DNA of 35,355 nt, from assembly GCA_001304505.1 (NCBI GenBank), contig LJUQ01000013.1, positions 1 through 35,355 of the forward strand, in the 5' to 3' direction. Position numbers and translations under genes: made by a program. Shown here in pieces: positions 25,801 to 34,326 of this stretch (the first letter of the stretch is position 1; each line of letters opens with the position of its first letter). Source of the DNA: Bacteroides sp. SM23_62_1. Lineage in GTDB: Bacteria > Bacteroidota > Bacteroidia > Bacteroidales > SM23-62. A model generated the notes under the pieces. It ran no database searches and was not told the origin of the DNA. It worked only from the letters and a program-made list of their open reading frames with translations.

Positions 25801-27081
25801 ATGAAAAAAAATTCATTCATCCTGATATTATTGATTTGCTGTTGTATATCAATCAATTCACAGATCAACTATTCTGACTATTTCACTGATGCCAGGATGC
25901 GGGTTGACCTGGTTTTTGCCGGTGACCATGAAAACATGAATATTTATCTTGAGAAGATCAAAGGGGAGCCTGAATGGGGAGGGACCAGGACAAATCTCGT
26001 TGATCCTCTTCAGCTGGGAGAATTTCAATACAGGGTTCTGGATACTCCAACGGGAGAGCTGATTTTCTCAAGAGGATTTTCAACCTTGTTTGAAGAATGG
26101 CAGACGACCCGTGAAGCTGAAACAACACAAAAATATCTCACGGAAGTCCTGGTGTTTCCTTATCCGAAGAATGAGATTATCCTTGAGTTATACAGGAGGG
26201 ATCAACAGAACAATTTTGAGAAGTGTTTTGAACTGGATATTGATCCTGCTGACCTTTATATTGAACAGGGCATAAAGTATGATTTTGAGATAAGAAAATA
26301 TATTGACAGTGGTGATCCTGCCCGTCATGTTGACCTCCTTTTTCTTGCTGAAGGTTATACAGCCGGCCAGGTGGATGATTTTTACAACGATGTGGAACGA
26401 TTCTCAGGATATCTTTTTGCCATGGAACCCTATAAATCAAACAAAGAAAAATTCAATATCTGGACCATTGCTGCTATCTCGGCTGAAGAGGGCACCGATA
26501 TCCCGGGTGAGGGGATCTGGAAAAATACCATCCTGAACACAAATTTCTATACCTTCGGCCTTGCCAGGTACCTCACAACCTATGATTATAAGACTGTCTG
26601 TGATGTGGTTGCGCCGGTCCCTTATGACCAGATCTTTGTCCTGGTGAATATCGACAGGTACGGGGGAGGGGGCATGTACAACAATTATTGTGTGGGTTCC
26701 AATGGCGGCCGTGCCCCCGGTGAGGTGATGGTCCATGAATTCGGGCATGGTTTTGCCGGACTCGGGGATGAATATTATTCCTCAGCTGTTGCCTATGAGG
26801 AATATTTCGACCTTTCAGTCGAGCCCTGGGAGCCCAACCTGACTACGCTGGTGGATTTTGAGTCGAAATGGTCCGACATGCTCGAACCTGGCACCCCGGT
26901 GCCCACACCGGCAGTAGAGCCCTATCTTGATAAGACGGGTGTCTTCGAGGGTGGCGGATATGTTGCGAAAGGGGTCTACAGGCCTGCCATTGACTGCAGG
27001 ATGAAAAGCAACGAGGCGGAAGGATTCTGCGAGGTCTGCAAGAGGGCTATCGTGAGGATGATTCAATATTATACGGAATAG
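25801..27081 (+). CDS. M64 family metallopeptidase (IgA peptidase-like)
   Basis: 426 residues. A signal peptide covers 1-20 (ends at SINSQ). An N-terminal beta domain typical of M64 (about 25-150) precedes the catalytic domain, which starts at HVDLLFLAEGYT (176-187). The zinc motif HEFGHGFAGLGDEY begins at His312 with His316, catalytic Glu313, and Asp323 as the probable third ligand. Cys residues near the C-terminus (CRMKSN, CEVCKR) are also family-like. It is an exported zinc endopeptidase; the name comes from a gut Clostridium IgA peptidase, and the substrate here is unknown. Monocistronic, ending in a strong hairpin. Confidence 0.92.
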   Translation: MKKNSFILILLICCCISINSQINYSDYFTDARMRVDLVFAGDHENMNIYLEKIKGEPEWGGTRTNLVDPLQLGEFQYRVLDTPTGELIFSRGFSTLFEEWQTTREAETTQKYLTEVLVFPYPKNEIILELYRRDQQNNFEKCFELDIDPADLYIEQGIKYDFEIRKYIDSGDPARHVDLLFLAEGYTAGQVDDFYNDVERFSGYLFAMEPYKSNKEKFNIWTIAAISAEEGTDIPGEGIWKNTILNTNFYTFGLARYLTTYDYKTVCDVVAPVPYDQIFVLVNIDRYGGGGMYNNYCVGSNGGRAPGEVMVHEFGHGFAGLGDEYYSSAVAYEEYFDLSVEPWEPNLTTLVDFESKWSDMLEPGTPVPTPAVEPYLDKTGVFEGGGYVAKGVYRPAIDCRMKSNEAEGFCEVCKRAIVRMIQYYTE

Positions 27082-27136
27082 GACTCATCCCCTCGCCCCC
27101 TCTCTCGAGAGAGAGGGAATACAAGGGGGTGAGTCC
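27081..27136. terminator. Nested hairpin between convergent genes
   Basis: An outer stem GGACTCA (27081-27087) with TGAGTCC (27130-27136) encloses CCCC/GGGG and an inner stem CCCTCTCTC (27098-27106) with GAGAGAGGG (27109-27117). It begins on the last base of the M64 stop codon and ends 14 bp before the stop of the convergent DUF6249 gene. It probably serves both; no long T-run follows on either side. Confidence 0.65.
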
Positions 27137-27149
27137 TGAAAATATTTCC

Positions 27150-27497
27150 TCACTTCAGGTTCCTGAAGATAATATGGAACAGCACCAGCCCCAGTCCGCC
27201 GAAAATAAAGATCATTGACATATAGGCGACGACATCCAGAAGGCCGATATTGGCCAGCAGATTACCCATTAATATACCTACGCCAATCCCGACAAAAAAC
27301 AGGCCGGTTCTGATCGTCCAGTATTTGCCTGATTTACCGTTTCCCATACCGAAAATAGAAGCATCGGCTCCTTTTTCTATTAATGCCAGGCGTTGTCTGT
27401 GCCTGGTCATTACGTACAGATAAAACATCCCGAAAATAAGTGCGAAGGAAGCAATCGGGACTAAAATTGCTACGAGAGCATCTCCTGCGTGACTCAT
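27150..27497 (-). CDS. DUF6249 family membrane protein
   Basis: 115 residues with three hydrophobic helices at about 6-30, 62-85 and 88-110. Between the first two is the polar segment RHRQRLALIEKGADASIF, a mark of the DUF6249 family. The function is unknown. It is transcribed divergently from the ECF sigma factor operon, from a shared 278-bp region; in Bacteroidota this family is often seen near such sigma/anti-sigma pairs, so a regulatory link is possible. Confidence 0.8.
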   Translation of the reverse strand: MSHAGDALVAILVPIASFALIFGMFYLYVMTRHRQRLALIEKGADASIFGMGNGKSGKYWTIRTGLFFVGIGVGILMGNLLANIGLLDVVAYMSMIFIFGGLGLVLFHIIFRNLK

Positions 27498-27630
27498 GAT
27501 GATAATTTTTAGTTAACGTATTGTGTGATTAAACTGATAATATGAATAGTTAGAAATTTGCAGAGCCGCGCCGCAGGGCGGCTAAGTAAAAAATCTATTA
27601 TTCTGTCAGCTCATTCAATCATACAACTTG

Positions 27631-27662
27631 TTTGGATTAATAATTTGTTTTCAGTTATTTTG
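27631..27662 (+). promoter_or_regulatory. Promoter-like pair for the ECF sigma operon
   Basis: TTTG at 27631-27634, then 20 nt, then TTATTTTG at 27655-27662 (one mismatch to TAnnTTTG). The predicted start near 27669 gives a leader of about 107 nt with competing hairpins. Confidence 0.4.
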
Positions 27663-27678
27663 ACGCCTGCTCCAGTCA

Positions 27679-27742
27679 ACCGGTTACAAAACCGGCAAAA
27701 AAATTTTTATTATCCTGAAGGACTTATTAACTTGTAACCGGT
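27679..27742 (+). promoter_or_regulatory. Leader with two competing hairpins before the sigma gene
   Basis: The segment ACCGGTTAC (27679-27687) can pair locally, CCGGTT with AACCGG (27690-27695), followed by an A7T5 tract, or distantly with GTAACCGGT (27734-27742), a perfect 9-bp match. The two pairings exclude each other because they use the same left strand. This resembles an attenuator or an RNA switch, but could also be a chance palindrome or an operator. Confidence 0.35.
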
Positions 27743-27775
27743 AACTAACCTGCTGCGTCTAACCGATGAGTTAAG

Positions 27776-28351
27776 ATGGAATATAAGGAAGATGGCCATT
27801 ATATAAAGAAAGTCCTGGATGGTGAAACAAACGCATATGCCTTTCTTGTCAACAAATACAAGTCGATGGTTTTTTCCCTGGCGCTCAGGATGCTCAGGAA
27901 CAGGGAAGATGCCGAGGAAGTGGCCCAGGATGCATTTGTGAAGGCATACCAGTCGTTATCGCAGTTCAGGGGTGGCGCCAGGTTTTCGACATGGCTGTAC
28001 AGGATAGTGTACACCACGGCCATCTCAAAAATGAGAAGAAGCAGTAAGGAAGTTTACAGTATCAACGACGCAGAGGTTGAAGAGAAAGAATCGGCGGAAA
28101 TAAGTGATGTATATTATCAGTTAAAAGAGTCGGAAAGGAAAAAATTCCTTGATATTGTGCTTGAAAAACTTGACCCGGATGAAAATTTCCTTGTAACTTT
28201 ATACTATTACAAGGAGAAGGAGCTTGATGAGATCGCACAGATCACGGGCCTTACAAAGAACAATGCAAAAGTGAAGATATTCCGTGCCAGGCAGAAGATG
28301 ATGAATATGCTGAAGAATTATTTAAAAGAAGAATTAATTGAGTTATTATGA
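27776..28351 (+). CDS. ECF-type sigma-70 factor
   Basis: 191 residues. Region 2 covers about 18-88 (YKSMVFSLALRMLRNREDAE, then EVAQDAFVKAYQSLSQFRG, then FSTWLYRIVYTTAISKMRR). Region 4 covers about 128-182, with the helix-turn-helix KELDEIAQITGLTKNNAKVK. Regions 1 and 3 are absent, as expected of ECF factors. It would direct RNA polymerase to a specific regulon. Its end overlaps the next gene by 4 bp (ATGA), so the two products are made together, the usual layout of an ECF factor and its membrane anti-sigma partner. Confidence 0.93.
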   Translation: MEYKEDGHYIKKVLDGETNAYAFLVNKYKSMVFSLALRMLRNREDAEEVAQDAFVKAYQSLSQFRGGARFSTWLYRIVYTTAISKMRRSSKEVYSINDAEVEEKESAEISDVYYQLKESERKKFLDIVLEKLDPDENFLVTLYYYKEKELDEIAQITGLTKNNAKVKIFRARQKMMNMLKNYLKEELIELL

Positions 28352-28782
28352 AAAGACAGGCTAAGAAAGAAGATGAACTGATGCGGGATCTTTTCTCCCG
28401 CCAGGAGGTGGTTGAGCCCTCCGCATCATTCACCGAGCGGGTCATGTACCGTGTGTCGGTTGAGAAAAGTTATTATGGTGAGATTTATAAGCCGCTGATC
28501 AGCAGGACAGCCTGGATCATCATCGCTGTATCTGTTGCTGCACTGGTCGCCCTGGCTATCGTGCTGGGCGGTGAGGGAACCAGTTATGTACGATTCCTTC
28601 CTGACGTTAACTTCAATCCAGACCTTAACCTGGCGTGGATCTCTTCGGTCACAGAAAAGATATACCGGTTATTCCAGACTACCAGCCCGGTTATAACCTA
28701 TGTTATCTTCAGCCTGCTGGGTGTATGCCTTTTTTTAATCACAGAATCATTGTTGTCACAAAGATTGTTTCAGAAGAGGTAA
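28348..28782 (+). CDS. Two-helix membrane protein, probable anti-sigma partner
   Basis: 144 residues. A charged cytosolic N-terminus of about 50 residues contains PSASFTERVMYRVSVEK, the kind of segment seen in membrane anti-sigma proteins of Bacteroidota. Transmembrane helices lie at about 52-74 and 113-135. There is no zinc-binding HxxxCxxC. Start codon overlap (ATGA) with the ECF sigma gene supports a partner role; the anti-sigma function is inference from context and topology. Confidence 0.7.
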   Translation: MKRQAKKEDELMRDLFSRQEVVEPSASFTERVMYRVSVEKSYYGEIYKPLISRTAWIIIAVSVAALVALAIVLGGEGTSYVRFLPDVNFNPDLNLAWISSVTEKIYRLFQTTSPVITYVIFSLLGVCLFLITESLLSQRLFQKR

Positions 28783-29151
28783 GATTCGATCCGTCCGGAA
28801 AGTACTGCCTGCAGTAATACATCGGCAGGAATGGTTGGAAACCGGACCTGCTCCATCCCTTCTTCCATTCACCTTTTTGCCTGTTCGTTCCCATACAATC
28901 GCTAGCAGGGAAATGAGATGGTTTGGTTTTTTACCGGTGGTGACTGAATGTGACCGGTTTTCAACCAGACATATTCCAATTATTGAGAAGGACTATCAGA
29001 GGGTGTATCCTTCCGCGATGTTTTATTAAAATCTTCTAATTAGTTGATATTCTGATAATTTTGTCATATTTTTATTTTCGGTTTTCCAGACCTCGCAGAG
29101 TTCATAATTTTAAGGTTGTAACCTGCCATGACTCCTAAATCTACAACAGTC
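28783..29151. other. 369-bp intergenic space
   Basis: No gene is supported. A -7-like box TAATTTTG lies at 29056-29063, about 90 bp before the broken esterase gene, without a clear -33 partner. A weak ACTGC-CT-GCAGT palindrome is near 28803. A 64-codon frame here resembles nothing and has low-complexity content. Confidence 0.5.
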
Positions 29152-30214
29152 ATGAAACACTTTGTAATTATCTCAGTCATCTTATCATTAGGATTCTACT
29201 CTTTGTACTCACAAATCAATAGAACAGAAAAATATCTTACCAAAGAATATAACTCAGACAGTGATTCATTATTTAATGGAAAATTGTATACAATCAAAGT
29301 TATCAGCTCTAGCCTTGAAAATAACTTACTTGGAGATTCCTCTGAAAGAGAGGTAACAATATATCTTCCTCCGGGATATTATAATGCTCCGAATAATAAA
29401 TATCCTGTAGTTTATCTATTACATGGATTTAATTGCCATGATGAATTTTGGTTTGGAGAGGATCTTTCTTGGTGGAGTACAGGTCTTAAAATTGATATTT
29501 TTCCGGTTTTGGATAATCTGATATCCAGTAATATCATTACTCCGCTGATTATAGTCTCACCTGATTCATTTAACAAATATCACGGAAGTTGGTATAAAAA
29601 CTCATTCGTTTCAGGGAACTGGGAGGATTTCATTGTTCAGGACTTAGTTCAATACATTGATAGTAACTATAACACTTTTAGTTCCTGGAATAACTCTAAA
29701 GTGTGAGAACTATCTAGAATCCAAGGATACACTTGTCGTTGAACTGGACACTGACGGAAAAATATACCTTGTACCGCCTGGAACTCTTGCAATTAAAGAT
29801 TCAATGGACAATAATTATACTTTAATTAGTTCAATTTCGGCCAATCAAGAAATTAAAATACCATTGAATAGCATCCAAAAAGGAGAATATATTGTATATG
29901 GGATGGATACTAATTACGAATCATTTAGTATACCTCTGCAATTATTTGTTTCCCAGTCTAGTAACAACCTTACTTTAAATACAAAAGGATATAAATTGTT
30001 CCCGAACCCAACTGATAATATCATTAACATCGAAACGCAATATCAAATTCCACTCACTATCGAAATCCACTCATTAAGTGGCCAAATTATTCAAAGCACT
30101 AAGATACTTAATAATTCTACTCAAATCGACCTCTCCTCATTCCAGAAGGGAGTCTATTTCATCACGGTCAGGTCCAGGGATCTAGTAAGAACTGAGAAGA
30201 TAATTAAGCTCTAA
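29152..30214 (+). pseudogene. Broken esterase with T9SS sorting tail
   Basis: Two pieces in different frames. The first (29152-29706, ~184 residues) has a signal peptide and an esterase-D-like alpha/beta-hydrolase start (REVTIYLPPGYYN, VVYLLHGF, NWEDFIVQDLVQYIDSNY), but stops just before the place where the GxSxGG nucleophile elbow should be. In the +1 frame, coding resumes near 29700 (CENYLESKDTLVVELD) and runs to 30214 through an Ig-like stretch (IYLVPPGT...GEYIVYGMD) and a type IX secretion sorting domain (LFPNPTDNIINIE, SLSGQIIQ, FQKGVYFITV). So a frameshift and a missing catalytic core separate the halves. The ATG at 29152 fits the signal peptide better than 29128. The region is AT-rich compared with its neighbours. 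Confidence 0.75.
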
Positions 30215-30240
30215 TCTTCAACCCTAATTCTATCCAATAC

Positions 30241-30272
30241 AAAAAAGAGTCAGACCAATAAAGACCTAACTC
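30241..30272. terminator. Intrinsic terminator-like hairpin
   Basis: GAGTCAGACC (30247-30256) and GACCTAACTC (30263-30272) form a 10-bp stem with wobble pairs when read on the minus strand, followed on that strand by TTTTTT (30246-30241). It ends a minus-strand transcript better than a plus-strand one. The nearest thing upstream on that strand is the tRNA-Val remnant; the plus-strand candidate is the broken esterase gene. Confidence 0.5.
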
Positions 30273-30307
30273 CTTCATTTTAGATCGTGGGCGATGTAGG
30301 ATTGCTC

Positions 30308-30325
30308 ATCAGCCTTCCGGCTGAT
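30308..30325. repeat. Small perfect hairpin next to a GC-rich patch
   Basis: ATCAGCC-TTCC-GGCTGAT is a 7-bp perfect stem with a 4-nt loop. It lies between the terminator-like hairpin and the tRNA remnant and is followed by a GC-rich patch (CCCGGGGGCCCGG, 30337-30349) unlike the AT-rich surroundings. The rest of 30215-30595 has no gene. Confidence 0.5.
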
Positions 30326-30350
30326 TCGCGATCCAGCCCGGGGGCCCGGA

Positions 30351-30397
30351 GGGCGATAATGGATTAGAACCATTGACCCCCTGCTTGTAAGGCAGGT
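30351..30397 (-). pseudogene. 3' half of a tRNA-Val(TAC), remnant or attachment site
   Basis: Read on the minus strand from 30397: an anticodon arm CCTGC-CTTACAA-GCAGG (30396-30380) with anticodon TAC, a 5-nt variable loop GGGTC, a T arm AATGG-TTCTAAT-CCATT with a full 5-bp stem and 7-nt loop (30374-30358), and the acceptor strand ATCGCCC (30357-30351). All parts of a tRNA 3' half are present and pair perfectly. The expected 5' acceptor GGGCGAT and the D arm are not found upstream (30398-30423), and the T loop has TTCTAAT instead of TTCGAAT. It is not a functional tRNA. It is either a decayed gene or the duplicated 3' end left by an element that integrated at tRNA-Val. Confidence 0.65.
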
Positions 30398-30595
30398 AAT
30401 ATCAACGGGACATATCATCACAAAGATTACAGTCAGGTCCTCTTATTATTAAATTAACCAGCAGAATTACAATCTATTACATAATCTTCTTCATTATATC
30501 CCCACCTTCATGTTCATATTTAAATTCTACCGATTGATCAATAAGTCTAATTTTTTATAGCTTTATATTTCCTAATTTCTTCATAATCAAACAAG

Positions 30596-31171
30596 GTGAG
30601 TGTATATACAGTTGAAGAACTCATTGAGGGTATCCGGTTACAGGACAATGCTGTTTTACAATATATCTATAAGGAATATTACCCTACTGTATATCACTTC
30701 ATCCTCTCCAACAGCGGCACTCCCGATGATGCCAAGGATATCTTCCAGGAATCTATCATTATCATATACCGGAAGCTGAAAGAGGAGAACCATTTTTTCC
30801 TGAACAGCAGCTTTAAGACCTTTATATATTCCATTGCCAGGCACTTATGGCTGAAGAACCTGCGCAACCAGAAATATGAGGATAAGAAAATAGCAGACCA
30901 GCAAAAGTTTATAGAACTGAAGGAGGAGCCCTTTAAGATTGAAAATGAAGATCTCAGGATGAGGCTTTACCAGAAATATTTCATGAAACTTCCGGAAGAT
31001 TGCCAGAAGATCCTCAGCCTGACTGTTAAGGATGTCCCGCAGAAAGAGATTGCCCGGATCCTGGGATTTAAGAGTGAAAACTACGTTAAGAAACGGAAAC
31101 ATTTTTGCAAAGAGTTCCTGGTGAGGAAGATCAAGGAGGATCCCCTGTACAATGACCTGCTGGATGAATAG
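30596..31171 (+). CDS. Sigma-70 family factor (ECF-like)
   Basis: 191 residues beginning with a GTG at 30596. Region 2 lies at about 18-90 (YKEYYPTVYHFILSNSGTPD, DAKDIFQESIIIIYRKL, then SFKTFIYSIARHLWLKNLR). Region 4 lies at about 128-178 (KLPEDCQKILSLTVKDVPQK, EIARILGFKSENYVKKRKHF). There is no adjacent anti-sigma gene on the same strand; the next gene is the convergent CHAT protease, 5 bp away. In Bacteroidota such sigma factors are frequently found beside TPR-CHAT genes. No clear promoter was seen. Confidence 0.88.
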   Translation: MSVYTVEELIEGIRLQDNAVLQYIYKEYYPTVYHFILSNSGTPDDAKDIFQESIIIIYRKLKEENHFFLNSSFKTFIYSIARHLWLKNLRNQKYEDKKIADQQKFIELKEEPFKIENEDLRMRLYQKYFMKLPEDCQKILSLTVKDVPQKEIARILGFKSENYVKKRKHFCKEFLVRKIKEDPLYNDLLDE

Positions 31172-31176
31172 TTTGT

Positions 31177-34065
31177 TCAGGTATAGATGGTATCCTGGCG
31201 CATCGATCCCCCGCTCTTATTTCGCATTCTTCTTACCCTCAGATACCAGGTAATGGTGATTACTGCTGCAACCACGAGGATCGTTACAGAGATAATCCAT
31301 AGGATTCCGGATCGGGGGGGGTAGAGAGGGTGGTCATCACCGATGGCAACATAGGTCGACCAGAAATAAGGATTTGCCTTGAGCTGGTCGGCTTTCCGGA
31401 GAAATTCCAGTTTAGCCTCGCGAAGGGCCTCTGTCTTGGTTTTACCCTTTTTTAGTTCCCTGTAGAAATTTTCCATCAGCAGGGCACCCGATTTGTCGGA
31501 TACCTCCCAGAGGGTCATCACGATACTCGGGCAGCCGGCATACATGAATCCGCGGGCAAGGCTCATCACCCCTTCACCTTTCTGGAGCCTGCCATAACCG
31601 GTCTTGCAGGAACTGAGGACAGCCATCCTGGCATTGTACTTCATATTGTAGATCTCATACGTATTCAGAAAACCGTCCTCCACGCTGTCGATATTCTGCG
31701 TAAACGCAAGCTTGGAATACATGGGGTTCTCATTATCGACGATCGTATGCATGGCCAGGTGCAGGATATCATAATCTGCCGCATGCCTTTTGAAATTATT
31801 CTCCGTGGCTGATTCATCAAGGTATACATCGCTCCTGATCAGCCTTGAGATCTTTCTGACCTCATCCTTTACCCCCGGGATGGGAACCAGCTGGTCGCGG
31901 TAAGCCTCCAGGTAAGAAAAATCAATGATGTTCTGGGCGAACACGTTCGAATAATCGGGTGCAAATGCCAGCAGGCTGCCGGATGGCCTCTCCCTGCTGC
32001 GCTGTACCTCGAAATGAAGCGTGGCGGAATAGGCATAACCGATATCATAATCCCTCACCAGGTAAGGGAGATTGCGGTAATCAGGCTCATCATTCATTAC
32101 AGGATGGGTGAGCAATGCCTCAAAAGGCAGATAGGATAATATCCCGTCCGGAATGATAATGAGAGATTTGTCACGGATCATCCCGGCACAGGGCTCTATC
32201 AATACCCTGTATAATGCATACGCCGCATCCACATACCTCCGGTATGATGCATGCACACCCGATGAGAAATTAGGAGTTGACATATCAAGGGTGAGAATCT
32301 CCAGGTTATTGAAAAATGTGGAGTCGATTTTTACAGTATACAAATTATACTCTTCATGAGAAATTACAAAATAGTGAATAAGAGAATCTGAAAGTGAATA
32401 TTCGATAACTGCTTCTTTTGCATTTATTTTATTTGTGATCTCCGGGATTGATTTAACCTTTACATCATATTTCAACTGATAGTACTTTGGATATTCCAGT
32501 TCAAACCTGTTTATAAGCCTTTCATATTCCTGTGACAATTTGAATAACCTCTCTTCCCAGAGATATAAACGATTTTTATCAGGATGTACTAATCTTTTTT
32601 CTTCATAGATCAATTCTTCATAGGCAGCCATTTGTCTGTAAAGATCATTTTCCTCTTTGAGTAAATGTGCGGGAATACCTCCAAATTCCTTTGCTTCCAT
32701 TTTTCTTATTGAAGTCAGAAGGCTAAATGCGATTCGCTTCTCATTAATCTCGAATGCTATTTCTTTGTAATTAGTATCATTCGTTAATATATATAGCATC
32801 TCTGAAATATTTATACCTGTGATAAAAGTATCATCTTCTTTTTCAGAGATAATAAAGTTACTAACTTCATTTTCGTACTTAAGCCTTATTTCATCTATTA
32901 AAACATAAACTAGTAAGTAAGTCTCAAGTGCCAATTTCAAAGATTTTAGATTATAGTCCTTACTGTAATTGGTATTTAACGCTTTTGCTTTCAATTTAAG
33001 TGTTGATAATGCTCTTGGATTAAAAGAAAGATCTTCTTTATTTGGATTTGATTCTTTTGATAAAATGACTGAATTGGGAAATGCACCAATAAGAGCTTTT
33101 TGGATATAATATAAAGCTGAATCAATTTTACCAATAGTAAGATAGTATTCTCCAATATTATTTAAACATAACAATGTTGTAAGATCATTTTCACCATATT
33201 TATCTAAAAGTATCCCTAGAGCTTTCTTATAATAATTGAATCCTATCTCGTACTGGTTTGTATTTTCGATAAGGAATAAGCCATAATTTATATAATAACT
33301 AGCAAGACGGTAATCATTTTTGCCGAATCTATTCTCTCCCATTATTATTGATTGTTCATAGAATTTCTTAGCAATTTCTTGATTGTTTAGCTTGCTGTAA
33401 TTTAATGCTAGTCCGTTATAAATATTTAATTGTCTTATGGGAGTCTTATTATGGTCAAATAATAGACTCTGTTGAAAATGATTAATTGCTTTTTCATAAT
33501 CATCTATAAATTCATAAATTATTCCAAGGTTATAATAAACAATACTTAACTTTTCATAATCGATAGAATCTTGTTTATTAAATATTCTTAGTGCATGATT
33601 GTAATAATCAATAGCTTTCTGGTAATCTTGTAATTTTCTATAAATAATAGCTTTATTTACATATATTGAACCAATATGAACATAATTACTATCAATATTT
33701 TGAAATATCTTTTCAGCTTCATTATAATGATTCAGTGCAAGTTCATAATTCCATAATTTTTCGTATATAACCCCTAAATTGTGATGATCATTTCCTATTC
33801 TTCTGTCATTTTCACTTAATATTTTTTGTTTTATATCAAGCGATTTTATGAAATTATCCTTTGCTAATTCATAATCTCCTTGAGTTAAGTATTTATAACC
33901 TGTACTATTGTAATATCTCATTAATGAATCAAGTGTATCAATTGGATGTGTGAAGTTAATTGTGTCTATAACATTATAAATTAGGCCTTTAACATTATTT
34001 GGAGGTATATAGATACAGTGGTAACAGATAATAATTATAAATACAAATCTGGATAGCACTGGCAT
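31177..34065 (-). CDS. Exported TPR-CHAT protease with C-terminal membrane anchor
   Basis: 962 residues. A hydrophobic N-terminal signal (1-20) precedes TPR units from about 52 to 330 (GDYELAKDNFIKSL, WNYELALNHYNEA, QDYQKAIDYYNHA, DDYEKAINHFQQS). A helical linker runs to about 560. The CHAT caspase-clan peptidase covers about 620-912 with catalytic His773 (HLAMHT) and Cys820 (LSSCKTG), followed by GVMSLARGFMYAGCPSIVMT and the late PYFWSTYVAIGD. A transmembrane helix lies at 921-945, followed by a basic tail (RVRRMRNK). The topology puts the TPR and protease domains in the periplasm. The N-terminal ~580 codons are much richer in AT than the C-terminal part. It is divergent from the double-glycine peptide gene. 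Confidence 0.92.
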   Translation of the reverse strand: MPVLSRFVFIIIICYHCIYIPPNNVKGLIYNVIDTINFTHPIDTLDSLMRYYNSTGYKYLTQGDYELAKDNFIKSLDIKQKILSENDRRIGNDHHNLGVIYEKLWNYELALNHYNEAEKIFQNIDSNYVHIGSIYVNKAIIYRKLQDYQKAIDYYNHALRIFNKQDSIDYEKLSIVYYNLGIIYEFIDDYEKAINHFQQSLLFDHNKTPIRQLNIYNGLALNYSKLNNQEIAKKFYEQSIIMGENRFGKNDYRLASYYINYGLFLIENTNQYEIGFNYYKKALGILLDKYGENDLTTLLCLNNIGEYYLTIGKIDSALYYIQKALIGAFPNSVILSKESNPNKEDLSFNPRALSTLKLKAKALNTNYSKDYNLKSLKLALETYLLVYVLIDEIRLKYENEVSNFIISEKEDDTFITGINISEMLYILTNDTNYKEIAFEINEKRIAFSLLTSIRKMEAKEFGGIPAHLLKEENDLYRQMAAYEELIYEEKRLVHPDKNRLYLWEERLFKLSQEYERLINRFELEYPKYYQLKYDVKVKSIPEITNKINAKEAVIEYSLSDSLIHYFVISHEEYNLYTVKIDSTFFNNLEILTLDMSTPNFSSGVHASYRRYVDAAYALYRVLIEPCAGMIRDKSLIIIPDGILSYLPFEALLTHPVMNDEPDYRNLPYLVRDYDIGYAYSATLHFEVQRSRERPSGSLLAFAPDYSNVFAQNIIDFSYLEAYRDQLVPIPGVKDEVRKISRLIRSDVYLDESATENNFKRHAADYDILHLAMHTIVDNENPMYSKLAFTQNIDSVEDGFLNTYEIYNMKYNARMAVLSSCKTGYGRLQKGEGVMSLARGFMYAGCPSIVMTLWEVSDKSGALLMENFYRELKKGKTKTEALREAKLEFLRKADQLKANPYFWSTYVAIGDDHPLYPPRSGILWIISVTILVVAAVITITWYLRVRRMRNKSGGSMRQDTIYT

Positions 34066-34326
34066 TTTAAATATAAATTAATTATTAGTGAATAATATAC
34101 AATATAAAAATAATTAATTCAGCTAACAAACGAATATCTATGTCATTATCCCTTTAAAGATGTTTTGATATATTACTGTAATTCAGGACTTTAGATAATC
34201 ATTTAATTTTTTTTTTGTTCACTAGGTAACCTTCTGTGGATTTATGGTATTAACAGGTGAGTTGATCCCTTAAGCGGTAGCCGAAAAGCTTTAACAGAGT
34301 AGGCACAATCCCTAATCACTCATAAG
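34066..34326. promoter_or_regulatory. Divergent control region of the CHAT gene and peptide gene
   Basis: A 261-bp AT-rich spacer with both flanking genes reading outward. A run of ten T bases followed by GTTC lies at about 34207-34220, with TTTG at 34214-34217 as a possible -33 box for the peptide gene, but no TAnnTTTG at the right distance. If the flanking sigma factor acts here its sites would differ from the housekeeping pattern. Confidence 0.35.

Noticed and set aside
30596-34065. TPR-CHAT as a type III-E CRISPR Craspase component
   Set aside because: The protein has a signal peptide and a membrane anchor, and there is no CRISPR array or Cas gene nearby.
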